Shown piece by piece: positions 1 to 7,383 of a DNA stretch of 31,267 bases. The notes under the pieces are model-generated. The model made no database searches and had not been told where the DNA came from. It saw nothing but the letters and a program-made list of their open reading frames with translations. This DNA comes from an uncultured Flavobacteriales bacterium. Its GTDB lineage: Bacteria > Bacteroidota > Bacteroidia > Flavobacteriales > Flavobacteriaceae. The translations under genes were made by a program, and so were the position numbers. The DNA lies in NCBI GenBank assembly GCA_913009535.1, contig CAJVXR010000008.1:1-31267 (forward strand), in the 5' to 3' direction. The first letter of the stretch is position 1; every line of letters begins with the position of its first letter.

Positions 1-86
1 GGTGTCATTAAAGGAATCAATTCAGAGTTTTCGTCAACGTCAATTAATGACAAGTTGTCAATATTAAATAAGTTTCTGTTAGCCAT
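1..86 (-). CDS. lon: Lon protease, N-terminal fragment (cut by window edge)
   Basis: Only the first 28 codons are inside the window; the gene runs off the left edge. The peptide begins MANRNLFNIDNLSLIDVDEN and continues with ELIPLMT. A Ser-Leu-Ile-Asp/acidic/ELIPL(M/L)T start is what I recall for flavobacterial Lon, just before the Lon substrate-recognition domain. Lon is a cytoplasmic ATP-dependent serine protease that degrades misfolded and regulatory proteins. The AAA+ and protease domains lie outside the window, so the call rests on this short N-terminus. The 119-base gap to the MFS transporter (87-205) would hold its promoter; I see no perfect TAnnTTTG element there. Confidence 0.7.
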   Translation of the reverse strand, partial: MANRNLFNIDNLSLIDVDENSELIPLMT

Positions 87-205
87 ATTGTTATTTATAA
101 AAAAAATAAAAGATTTTGGTTTTCCAAACATCTAAAAATCAGAGAAAAACAAAAAAATTATGTATCAAATTCAATTATATAATTCAATATCTATGCCAAG
201 AAGAA

Positions 206-1519
206 CTAAGCTTTTATTTTTTTATTTAATTTAACTAATAGGAAAGCTCCTATGAAAAAGAAAGTCATAAAAAACAACATTGAGTTTCTCATACTTCCAG
301 TAATTTGATCAATTGCTCCAAAAAGTAACATACCAATAACTATACTAACTTTTTGAGTTACATCGTAAAAACTAAAAAAAGATGTGGTACTATCTGTTTT
401 AGGAAGAAACTTTGAGAAAGTTGATCTAGATAAGGCCTGGATACCACCCATCACTAAACCTACTAGTCCAGCTGCAATATAAAATTCATTAGATGACTCA
501 ATAAAATATCCGTAAAAACATAAAACCGCCCATAATAAGTTTAAAATTATTAGCGTAGATATATTACCATATTTTTCCGAAATTTTAGCGCTAACTAGTG
601 CTCCAACTATAGCTACTAATTGAATAAGTAGTATACTAATAATTAGTCCCCCAGTTTTTTCACCTTCTGCCCATATAATTTCTTGTTCTCCAAAATATAT
701 CGCAACTAAAATAACAGTTTGTAAAGCAATACTATACATGAAAAATGCTATAAGGTAACTTTTCAAATAAGAGTGTGATTTCACTATTACCCATACCTTG
801 TAAAGCTCTTTAAAACCATTAAAAACAATCTTACTATTAAATTTTGAGGTTGTATTTCTACTAGGTAAATAATAAAAAGTATACAAACTAAACACAAACC
901 ACCAAATACCAACTGTTATAAAAGATATTTTCATAGCCATTATGGGGGCCTGAACATTATTATCTGAAACTATTCCAAAAGAGTCAGGGAAATTAACCAT
1001 TAAAAGGTTAAAAACTAATAGAATTACACTTCCAAAATAACCCAATGAATATCCTTTAGCACTTATTGCATCTTGTTGGTTCTTAAAAGCTATCTCAGGT
1101 AAATAAGAGTTGTAAAATGCTAAACTACCCCAAAAACCAATCATTGCAAAGAAATAATATGCAAGACCAAGAGTTAAGTTATCAATTTCAAACCAGTATA
1201 AAGAAATAGTAGAAATAGAACCCATAAAGCAGAAAAACTTCATAAAAGCTTTACGCTTGCCTGTATAATCCGCAATACCAGACAAAATGGGTATAGCTAC
1301 AACCAAGAACATGAAAGCTATAGCTGTGACAAAACTAATTAAAGCAGTGTTTTTAAAATTAAAACCTAAGAATTCAATGTATTTGTTACTTTCGGTAATA
1401 AAGCCATAATATATTGGAAAAACTGCAGTTGATATTACAAGTGGATAGACTGAATTAGCCCAATCATAGAATGCCCAAGCATTTAATAATTTTTTATCTC
1501 CTTTTTGATATATTTTCAT
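206..1519 (-). CDS. MFS transporter, UMF1 / Atg22-like family
   Basis: A 437-residue integral inner-membrane protein with about twelve hydrophobic segments. The N-terminus contains NAWAFYDWANSVY, the signature of the UMF1 (Atg22-like) branch of the major facilitator superfamily. Family members are thought to export small molecules such as amino acids, but the bacterial substrate is not established. The usual MFS loop motif between TM2 and TM3 is seen as GIADYTGKRKAF near residues 80-92. The second half carries GLVMGGIQALSRSTFSKFLP, which is also typical of UMF1 proteins. Length is normal. It is divergent from msrB and tandem with lon, with its own 81-base upstream gap. Family call is firm; substrate unknown. 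Confidence 0.88.
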   Translation of the reverse strand: MKIYQKGDKKLLNAWAFYDWANSVYPLVISTAVFPIYYGFITESNKYIEFLGFNFKNTALISFVTAIAFMFLVVAIPILSGIADYTGKRKAFMKFFCFMGSISTISLYWFEIDNLTLGLAYYFFAMIGFWGSLAFYNSYLPEIAFKNQQDAISAKGYSLGYFGSVILLVFNLLMVNFPDSFGIVSDNNVQAPIMAMKISFITVGIWWFVFSLYTFYYLPSRNTTSKFNSKIVFNGFKELYKVWVIVKSHSYLKSYLIAFFMYSIALQTVILVAIYFGEQEIIWAEGEKTGGLIISILLIQLVAIVGALVSAKISEKYGNISTLIILNLLWAVLCFYGYFIESSNEFYIAAGLVGLVMGGIQALSRSTFSKFLPKTDSTTSFFSFYDVTQKVSIVIGMLLFGAIDQITGSMRNSMLFFMTFFFIGAFLLVKLNKKIKA

Positions 1520-1537
1520 AAAAATAAAATACTTTTG
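1503..1537 (+). promoter_or_regulatory. Bacteroidota-type promoter for msrB-lpdA
   Basis: TTTTG at 1503-1507 is followed after 22 bases by TACTTTTG at 1530-1537, a perfect match to the flavobacterial -7 element TAnnTTTG with a permitted spacing. Transcription would start near 1543, leaving a leader of roughly 58 bases before the msrB ATG. The -33 element lies inside the first codons of the divergent MFS gene. Predicted from consensus only. Confidence 0.55.
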
Positions 1538-1600
1538 CCTAATATAATATTTCTATTAAACAAATAGTACTATAACTATATATAATAAATAATTACTTGT

Positions 1601-2107
1601 ATGAAAAATTATACACAAATATTACTAATTCTTTTAACTACATCTTGTGGAATATTATTAGTTAACTTTACTTCACAACAAACAAAATCTCAGTTAAATA
1701 AATCAATTAAAATAACAAACGACTATAAAGTGAAAAAGACAAAAGAAGAATGGAAAAAAACTCTAAATGATGAAGAATACAGAGTTTTAATAGATAAAGG
1801 AACTGAATACCCTGGAAGTGGTGAGTATAATATTCACATGAAAGAAGGTGTTTATAATTGTAAAGGTTGTAATAACCCACTATTTACAAGTGACCAAAAA
1901 TTTGAATCTGACTGTGGATGGCCAAGTTTTGATAATGCTATTGAAGGTAGTGTTGAGTATAAAAAAGATAATACTCTAGGAATGTCAAGAGTAGAAATAC
2001 TTTGTACAAATTGCGGAGGACACTTAGGCCATATTTTTAATGATGGCCCTACGGAGTCAGGAAAAAGATATTGTGTAAATTCAGTTAGTATTGACTTTAA
2101 AAATTAA
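1601..2107 (+). CDS. msrB: Peptide-methionine (R)-S-oxide reductase MsrB, exported or membrane-anchored form
   Basis: Reduces methionine-R-sulfoxide in oxidised proteins. The 168-residue protein has a hydrophobic N-terminal segment (about residues 6-23) followed by a SelR/MsrB domain from about residue 46. Zinc ligands are visible as CKGC (Cys87, Cys90) and CTNC (Cys135, Cys138). The catalytic cysteine is Cys158 in RYCVNS, and the candidate resolving cysteine is Cys105 in the DCGWPSF motif. All key residues are intact. The leader suggests action in the periplasm or at the membrane. Cys16 in LTTSC could be a lipidation site but the -3 position is Thr, so I do not call it a lipoprotein. lpdA follows after only 5 bases, so the two are probably co-transcribed from the promoter at 1503-1537. 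Confidence 0.93.
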   Translation: MKNYTQILLILLTTSCGILLVNFTSQQTKSQLNKSIKITNDYKVKKTKEEWKKTLNDEEYRVLIDKGTEYPGSGEYNIHMKEGVYNCKGCNNPLFTSDQKFESDCGWPSFDNAIEGSVEYKKDNTLGMSRVEILCTNCGGHLGHIFNDGPTESGKRYCVNSVSIDFKN

Positions 2108-2112
2108 AAGAT

Positions 2113-3489
2113 ATGAGTAATTATGATGTGATTGTATTAGGTAGTGGTCCTGGTGGATATGTTACTGCTATTAGAGCTTCTCAGTTAGGTTTAAAGACTG
2201 CAATTGTCGAGAAAGAAAGTTTAGGAGGCGTTTGTTTAAACTGGGGATGTATTCCAACAAAAGCATTGTTGAAATCAGCTCAAGTTTTTGAATACTTAAA
2301 ACATGCAAAAGATTACGGCCTTGAAGTTTCTGAATTTTCAAAAGATTTTAACGCTGTTGTTGATAGAAGTAGAAATATTGCTGGCGGAATGAGTAAAGGT
2401 GTTACTTTTTTAATGAAAAAAAATAAAATTGATGTTATAAAAGGTTATGGTAAACTTAAAGCTGGTAAAATTGTTGATGTTGATGGAGTAGATTATTCAG
2501 CTAATCATATTATAATTTCTACAGGTGCAAGATCTAGGGAATTACCATCTATTCCACAAGATGGTAAAAAAATTATTGGATATAGACAAGCTATGACATT
2601 AAAAAAACAACCGAAGTCTATGGTCATTGTAGGTTCTGGAGCTATAGGAGTTGAATTCGCTTATTTTTATAATTCAATGGGGACTGATGTTACTATTGTT
2701 GAATATTTACCAAGTATTGTTCCTATTGAAGATAAAGACATCTCAAAAGAGTTAGAAAAATCATTCAAAAAAAGTGGAATAAAAGTTATGACATCTTCAG
2801 AAGTATTATCTGTTGATACATCAGGAAAAGGAGTTACCGCAAAGGTTAAAACTTCTAAAGGTGAAGAAACTCTTAGTGCAGATATTATATTATCTGCCGT
2901 TGGAATTAAAACAAATATTGAAAACATTGGTCTTGAAGAAGTTGGAATAGCAGTAGATAGAGATAAAATACTTGTTGACAAATATTATGGCACTAACATC
3001 CCTGGTTATTATGCTATAGGAGATGTTACTCCTGGTCCTGCATTAGCTCATGTTGCTTCGGCAGAAGGTATTTTATGTGTTGAAAAAATCTCAGGACATG
3101 ATGTTGCGCCAATAGATTACGGAAATATTCCTGGGTGTACATATTGTTCTCCTGAAATATCAAGTGTTGGTTTAACAGAACAACAAGCTATTGATAAAGG
3201 TTATGAAATCAAGGTTGGTAAATTCCCGTTTTCAGCTTCTGGAAAAGCAAGTGCGTCAGGAACAAAAGAAGGCTTTGTGAAAGTTATCTTTGATGCGAAA
3301 TATGGAGAATGGTTAGGATGTCATATGATTGGCGCTGGAGTAACTGACATGATAGCAGAAGCAGTTTTAGGAAGGAAATTAGAAACTACTGGGCAAGAAG
3401 TTTTAAAGACTATACATCCTCATCCAACAATGAGCGAGGCTGTTATGGAAGCAGTAGCTGCTGCTTATGATGAGGTAATACACCTATAA
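2113..3489 (+). CDS. lpdA: Dihydrolipoyl dehydrogenase (E3)
   Basis: FAD-dependent disulfide oxidoreductase that reoxidises dihydrolipoamide in the pyruvate, 2-oxoglutarate and branched-chain 2-oxoacid dehydrogenase complexes, producing NADH. The N-terminal FAD-binding motif is GSGPGGY (residues 10-16). The redox-active disulfide is Cys41-Cys46 in GGVCLNWGCIPTK. The second Rossmann motif GSGAIGVEFAYFY near 174-186 binds NAD+. A GDV segment near residue 303 binds FAD. The C-terminal dimerisation domain ends with HPHPTMSEA, giving the catalytic His437/Glu442 pair. Length (458) is normal. It sits 5 bases after msrB, and its stop overlaps the stop of convergent aroQ by 6 bases. No E1 or E2 gene is nearby. 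Confidence 0.96.
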   Translation: MSNYDVIVLGSGPGGYVTAIRASQLGLKTAIVEKESLGGVCLNWGCIPTKALLKSAQVFEYLKHAKDYGLEVSEFSKDFNAVVDRSRNIAGGMSKGVTFLMKKNKIDVIKGYGKLKAGKIVDVDGVDYSANHIIISTGARSRELPSIPQDGKKIIGYRQAMTLKKQPKSMVIVGSGAIGVEFAYFYNSMGTDVTIVEYLPSIVPIEDKDISKELEKSFKKSGIKVMTSSEVLSVDTSGKGVTAKVKTSKGEETLSADIILSAVGIKTNIENIGLEEVGIAVDRDKILVDKYYGTNIPGYYAIGDVTPGPALAHVASAEGILCVEKISGHDVAPIDYGNIPGCTYCSPEISSVGLTEQQAIDKGYEIKVGKFPFSASGKASASGTKEGFVKVIFDAKYGEWLGCHMIGAGVTDMIAEAVLGRKLETTGQEVLKTIHPHPTMSEAVMEAVAAAYDEVIHL

Positions 3490-3906
3490 GTTAATAAAAC
3501 TACTTAAAGCTAAACCATAACTTTTCAAACCAAAACCTAGGATAACTCCTTTAGCATGAGGAGATATAAATGATACATGTCTAAACTCTTCTCTTGAATA
3601 TGTATTCGAAATATGAACCTCAATAACAGGTGAGGTAATTGAAGCTACAGCATCACCGATTCCAACTGAAGTATGTGTGTATGCAGCAGCATTTAAAATT
3701 ATACCGTCAAAATCAAAACCAACTTGATGTAGTTTATCTATTATCTCTCCTTCAATATTTGATTGAAAATAAGTAATAGAAATAGTTGGAAATTTATCTT
3801 TTTGCTCGGCAATAAAATCCTCAAAATTAATGTCACCATAAATTTCAGGCTGTCTTTTACCTAGAAGATTCAAGTTTGGTCCATTAATAATAATAATTTT
3901 TTTCAC
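3484..3906 (-). CDS. aroQ: 3-dehydroquinate dehydratase, type II
   Basis: Third step of the shikimate pathway: dehydration of 3-dehydroquinate to 3-dehydroshikimate, in the cytoplasm. The 140-residue protein shows the type II fold motifs in order. INGPNLNLLGKRQPEIYG contains catalytic Arg18 and Tyr23, LNAAAYTHTS contains the substrate-binding Asn72, and EVHISN contains the catalytic His98. The start codon is GTG: the next in-frame codons upstream reach a TGA within five codons with no ATG, and the GTG gives exactly the conserved MKKIIIINGPN start. The gene converges on lpdA with a 6-base overlap and is divergent from xerD. Usual family length. Confidence 0.96.
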   Translation of the reverse strand: MKKIIIINGPNLNLLGKRQPEIYGDINFEDFIAEQKDKFPTISITYFQSNIEGEIIDKLHQVGFDFDGIILNAAAYTHTSVGIGDAVASITSPVIEVHISNTYSREEFRHVSFISPHAKGVILGFGLKSYGLALSSFINL

Positions 3907-3988
3907 CTTGTAAATGTATCAAAAATTGTTAAATTAATAAATAGAACTAATAATATTTATTTTTATCAGTTTTGATTAACTTGTAGTT

Positions 3989-4876
3989 ATGAATTGGACT
4001 AATGCAATTAATGATTTTATTGATTATCTAAAAATAGAAAGAGGCTTTTCATTTAATTCTATATCTAGCTATAAAGAAGACATTACTAAATTTAGAAAAT
4101 TTATAAATAACTCTAAAAACCCATTAGAAATAAATGCAGATGATATTAAAGGATTTTTAAATAATATTTCTAAAGAACTAAATTCGACTTCACAGTCAAG
4201 GATTATTTCAGGTTTAAGAAGTTTTTTTGAATTTTTAATATTTGAAAAATATATAAAAGACAATCCACTGAACCTAATTGAATCTCCTAAAACATCTAGA
4301 AAACTTCCTGATGTACTTTCTTTGGAAGAAATAGATGTTTTAATTTCTAAAATAGACTTATACAAAGAGCAAGGAGAAAGGAATTTAGCAATTATAGAGT
4401 TACTTTATGGATGTGGAATACGAGTTAGTGAGTTAGTAGATTTGAAAATATCGGATTTATTTTTTGAAGAAAATTTCATAAAAGTTACTGGTAAAGGCAA
4501 TAAGCAGAGGTTAATACCAATTGGAAATTTAACCAAACAAAAAATTAACAATTATCTAAATAATTCTAGAAATAAAGTTAAAGTAATAAACACTTTTAAT
4601 GATCATGTGTTTTTAAATAGAAGAGGTAAAAATTTAACTAGAGCAATGATTTTCACTATCATAAAAAAATTAGCAGAAAAAGCAAACTTTAGCAAATCAA
4701 TATCTCCTCATACTTTCAGACATTCTTTCGCAACACATCTATTGGAAAATGGTGCAGATTTAAGGACGATACAGCAATTATTAGGGCACGAAAGCATAAC
4801 TACCACAGAAATTTACATGCATTTAGATAACAGGTACCTTAGCGAAGCATTAAACAAATTCCACCCTAGAGCTTAA
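3989..4876 (+). CDS. xerD: Tyrosine recombinase XerD-like
   Basis: Site-specific recombinase that resolves chromosome dimers at dif during cell division. It has 295 residues. The N-terminal SAM-like core-binding domain spans about 1-90 and the C-terminal catalytic domain about 105-290. The full catalytic set is present: Arg145 (GCGIRVSEL), Lys169 (VTGKGNKQR), His241 and Arg244 (SPHTFRHSFATHLL), His267 (LLGHESI), and nucleophile Tyr276 (TTEIYMHL). Length and the ending YLSEALNKFHPRA are typical of chromosomal XerC/XerD rather than phage integrases, and no att-like or mobile features are nearby. Distinguishing XerD from XerC rests on overall resemblance. Confidence 0.9.
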   Translation: MNWTNAINDFIDYLKIERGFSFNSISSYKEDITKFRKFINNSKNPLEINADDIKGFLNNISKELNSTSQSRIISGLRSFFEFLIFEKYIKDNPLNLIESPKTSRKLPDVLSLEEIDVLISKIDLYKEQGERNLAIIELLYGCGIRVSELVDLKISDLFFEENFIKVTGKGNKQRLIPIGNLTKQKINNYLNNSRNKVKVINTFNDHVFLNRRGKNLTRAMIFTIIKKLAEKANFSKSISPHTFRHSFATHLLENGADLRTIQQLLGHESITTTEIYMHLDNRYLSEALNKFHPRA

Positions 4877-4899
4877 TGTTTTGAGATATTAAGGATTAA

Positions 4900-6471
4900 T
4901 TATTTAGCAATGTTAACCGCTCGTGTTTCTCTAATAACGGTTACTTTAACCTGTCCAGGATATGTCATATCTGTTTGAATCTTTTGAGAAATATCAAAAG
5001 ATAGTTTGGAAGCAACTTCATCATCTACTTTCTCACTTTCAACTATAACACGAAGTTCTCTTCCTGCTTGTATTGCATAGGCTTTTTGGACACCATTATA
5101 GTCAAGAGCAATTTCTTCTAAGTTTTTTAATCTTTCAATATAGGAATCTAAAACCTGTCTCCTGGCTCCTGGCCTAGCTCCTGAAATAGCATCACAAACT
5201 TGAACTACTGGAGATAATAAAAATTTCATTTCAATTTCATCGTGGTGAGCTCCAATCGCATTACAAACTTCTTCTTTCTCTCCAAATTTTTCTGCCCACT
5301 GCATTCCTAGTATTGCATGTGGAGTTTCCGCATCTTTTTCAGAAGATGGAACTTTACCTATATCATGTAATAAACCAGCTCTTTTCGCTAATTTTGCGTC
5401 AATTCCAAGCTCTGCTGCCATAATACCACAAAGCTTAGAAACTTCTCTAGAATGTTGTAGTAAGTTTTGTCCATAAGAAGATCTGTATTTCATTCTTCCT
5501 ACAACTTTAATTAACTCAGGATGTAAGCCGTGGATACCTAAATCAATAACAGTTCTTTTTCCAATTTCAATAATTTCTTGATCAATTTGTTTTTCCGTTT
5601 TCTTTACTATTTCTTCGATTCTTGCAGGGTGTATTCTACCATCTGTAACTAGTTTATGAAGTGATAATCTTGCAATTTCTCTTCTAATAGAATCAAAACA
5701 AGATAATATAATTGCTTCTGGAGTATCATCAACAATAATTTCAACTCCAGTAGCTGCTTCTAAAGCTCTAATATTTCTTCCCTCTCTACCTATAATTCTT
5801 CCCTTTACATCGTCAGATTCAATATTAAAAACGGAAACACAATTATCTATTGATTCTTCAGTTCCTATTCGTTGAATGGTATTAATAATAATTTTTTTTG
5901 CATCTTGTTCAACGGTCATTTTAGCTTCCTCCATTCTATCTTGGATGAATTTCATAGCATCAGTTTTAGCTTCATCTTTTAAAGAGTCAAGAAGCTGTTC
6001 TTTAGCATCTTCTTCAGAAAGACCTGAAATAACTTCTAATTGTTTAATTTGATTGATTCTGCTTATATCTAACTCGCTTTTTTTCTTATCAAGGCTAGCT
6101 AATTTTTTATCAAAATCTTTGGATTTCGACTCTAAATCTAAGTTTAGATCAGATTGTATTTTCAATAATTTTGATGCTTTAGCATCTTTTTCATTGACCA
6201 TACGTTCTAAAGATTTCATTTTATCTTCTCTTGAATATATTACTTTCTCGTGCTCTGATTTAAGTTCAATAAATCTTTCTTTTGCCTGTAACATTTTATC
6301 TTTTTTCAAAGATTCACCTTCTTGGTTTGCTGATTTTAAAATAATTGAAGCTTCTGTGTTCGCGTCTTTTATTATTTTAGTAGCATTTGATTTTTCAAAT
6401 ATTTTTGCTATTACAAAACCTACTAAGATTCCGCAAATTAAAAATATTACCGTTGTTGTTGTAAATTCCAT
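4900..6471 (-). CDS. rny: Ribonuclease Y
   Basis: Membrane-anchored endoribonuclease that initiates mRNA decay. The 523-residue protein has an N-terminal transmembrane helix (about 6-24) and a long charged coiled coil (about 28-200). A KH RNA-binding domain with [11 protein letters not shown] (228-238) follows. The HD phosphohydrolase domain contains His340 and the His369-Asp370 pair in GLLHDIGK. The conserved C-terminal [12 protein letters not shown] segment is present. Length matches the family. It lies downstream of zapA with a 199-base gap that appears to encode a 6S RNA, an arrangement I recall from other flavobacteria. It converges on xerD with a 23-base gap. Confidence 0.96.
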   Translation of the reverse strand: MEFTTTTVIFLICGILVGFVIAKIFEKSNATKIIKDANTEASIILKSANQEGESLKKDKMLQAKERFIELKSEHEKVIYSREDKMKSLERMVNEKDAKASKLLKIQSDLNLDLESKSKDFDKKLASLDKKKSELDISRINQIKQLEVISGLSEEDAKEQLLDSLKDEAKTDAMKFIQDRMEEAKMTVEQDAKKIIINTIQRIGTEESIDNCVSVFNIESDDVKGRIIGREGRNIRALEAATGVEIIVDDTPEAIILSCFDSIRREIARLSLHKLVTDGRIHPARIEEIVKKTEKQIDQEIIEIGKRTVIDLGIHGLHPELIKVVGRMKYRSSYGQNLLQHSREVSKLCGIMAAELGIDAKLAKRAGLLHDIGKVPSSEKDAETPHAILGMQWAEKFGEKEEVCNAIGAHHDEIEMKFLLSPVVQVCDAISGARPGARRQVLDSYIERLKNLEEIALDYNGVQKAYAIQAGRELRVIVESEKVDDEVASKLSFDISQKIQTDMTYPGQVKVTVIRETRAVNIAK

Positions 6472-6487
6472 AATTGTTAAGTTATTA

Positions 6488-6656
6488 AATAAAAATACCT
6501 ACGATAGCTATGGTTTTGTATAAACTCCTTTAAATCAAGTTTAAGGCTAATAAGTTGATCAAAGATCTGATCTAGTCAGCACAATTTTACAACTTAAACT
6601 CACCTTTTTTAAAAGAATAAGTGTTGAGTTTATCAAAAAAACTAAAGTAGGTAGTT
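6488..6656 (-). ncRNA. ssrS: Probable 6S RNA (6S-Flavo type), regulator of RNA polymerase
   Basis: Read on the minus strand, the zapA-rny gap folds into one long interrupted hairpin. The closing stem is TACCTAC (6653-6647) with GTAGGTA (6502-6496), 7 bp. The second stem is ATAAACTC (6633-6626) with GAGTTTAT (6527-6520), 8 bp. A large asymmetric bubble follows (6625-6601 opposite 6528-6537). Then AGTTTAAG (6600-6593) pairs with CTTAAACT (6545-6538), 8 bp, and an apical stem GCTGA (6580-6576) pairs with TTAGC (6550-6546). A T-rich tract follows the 3' arm. Closing stem, central bubble and apical hairpin are the hallmark of 6S RNA, which mimics an open promoter and sequesters housekeeping RNA polymerase. 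The 6S-Flavo family is established in Bacteroidota; the genomic position agrees with my memory of it. The ends are approximate. Confidence 0.72.
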
Positions 6657-6670
6657 TTAATATTAAAAAA

Positions 6671-6958
6671 TCAAGAAATAGTCTCACTAATTAATTCATT
6701 TAACTCTTTTAATTTTATCTCAAAAGATTTATTTGAATTACTATTATCAATTGACCTTTGTTTTGTTTTTGATGCAAATTGTAAAGCACACATAGCTAAA
6801 ACGTCTTGCTTATCATTAACTGAGTAACTTTGTTCTAATTGTTTTATCATATTGTTAATGTCTAACGCAGCTTTCCTTAGGCCTTCCTCTTGAGAAGGAT
6901 CTATAGTAAGTGGGTAAATTCTATTAGCAATAGATAATTTTATTTTTAACTTTTCCAT
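6671..6958 (-). CDS. zapA: Cell division protein ZapA
   Basis: Small FtsZ-ring-associated protein that cross-links FtsZ filaments. At 95 residues it has the ZapA pattern: a beta-rich N-terminal head beginning MEKLKIKLSIANRIYPLTID, then the EGLRKAALDINNMIKQLEQ helix and a C-terminal coiled coil. The DKQDVLAMCALQFA segment (about 49-62) is the characteristic conserved stretch of this family. It lies 13 bases downstream of a 96-residue coiled-coil gene, so the two are almost certainly co-transcribed. The probable 6S RNA starts shortly after its stop. Confidence 0.9.
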   Translation of the reverse strand: MEKLKIKLSIANRIYPLTIDPSQEEGLRKAALDINNMIKQLEQSYSVNDKQDVLAMCALQFASKTKQRSIDNSNSNKSFEIKLKELNELISETIS

Positions 6959-6971
6959 TTAGAAACTAAGT

Positions 6972-7262
6972 TTATTCGGTTAACTGAGATATGCAATAAT
7001 CAATTTCTCTAATCAATGAATTTATTTCTAGTTTTGTATCTTTTGTACTATTATTACTACCTGAAATAGTATTAGCAATTTTAAGGGATTTATATTTTTC
7101 TTCACATAAATCAATCAAATTAGATTTTGCAGCATCTTGATTTTTAAGTAATATTAATTCATCTTGAAGTTCATTATTCTTAATCTGAAGGTTTGATATC
7201 TTATCTAAAGATCTTCTAATGTTCTTCTCTAATGATTCAACTATATTGTCTAAATCTTGCAT
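6972..7262 (-). CDS. Small coiled-coil protein upstream of zapA, unassigned
   Basis: A 96-residue soluble protein without signal peptide or membrane segment. Residues about 1-45 and 75-95 are heptad-like and rich in Leu, Ile, Asn, Lys and Glu, predicting coiled coil (for example NLQIKNNELQDELILLKNQ). I do not recognise a named family. It precedes zapA by 13 bases and shares its promoter region (-7 element TAACTTTG at 7288-7295). Position and architecture suggest a ZapA partner at the division ring, by analogy with the unrelated coiled-coil ZapB of enterobacteria. That role is inference. Confidence 0.72.
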   Translation of the reverse strand: MQDLDNIVESLEKNIRRSLDKISNLQIKNNELQDELILLKNQDAAKSNLIDLCEEKYKSLKIANTISGSNNSTKDTKLEINSLIREIDYCISQLTE

Positions 7263-7287
7263 CCTATAATTAAAAATACTATTGTAA

Positions 7288-7295
7288 CAAAGTTA
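7288..7295 (-). promoter_or_regulatory. -7 promoter element for the coiled-coil gene and zapA
   Basis: On the minus strand TAACTTTG is a perfect TAnnTTTG match, ending 25 bases before the ATG at 7262. No clean TTG occurs 17-23 bases upstream, so only the -7 half is supported. Just upstream lies an inverted repeat ACTTCTT/AAGAAGT (7316-7322 and 7340-7346). Confidence 0.45.
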
Positions 7296-7383
7296 ACATA
7301 GATATTAGAACTAACACTTCTTTTTATAAAAAATATGTTAAGAAGTTACATAAATTATAATATTTTTACATTTCAATTATATT

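Noticed and set aside
1601..1660. MsrB as a lipoprotein (Cys16)
   Set aside because: The sequence before the cysteine is LTTSC, lacking Leu/Val/Ile at -3, and the hydrophobic stretch continues after the cysteine, so a signal anchor is equally likely.
2667..2981. Open frame of 104 codons antisense to lpdA
   Set aside because: It lies wholly inside an intact, highly conserved gene; its product is low-complexity and has no recognisable domain.
3989..4876. XerD-like recombinase as an integrase of a mobile island
   Set aside because: Length, catalytic layout and C-terminus are those of chromosomal Xer enzymes; no tRNA, att repeats or cargo genes surround it.
6053..6523. Open frame of 156 codons on the plus strand
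   Set aside because: It is antisense to the coiled-coil and N-terminal part of rny, has a low-complexity Phe/Leu/Ser-rich product typical of a reverse-strand shadow, and no family match.
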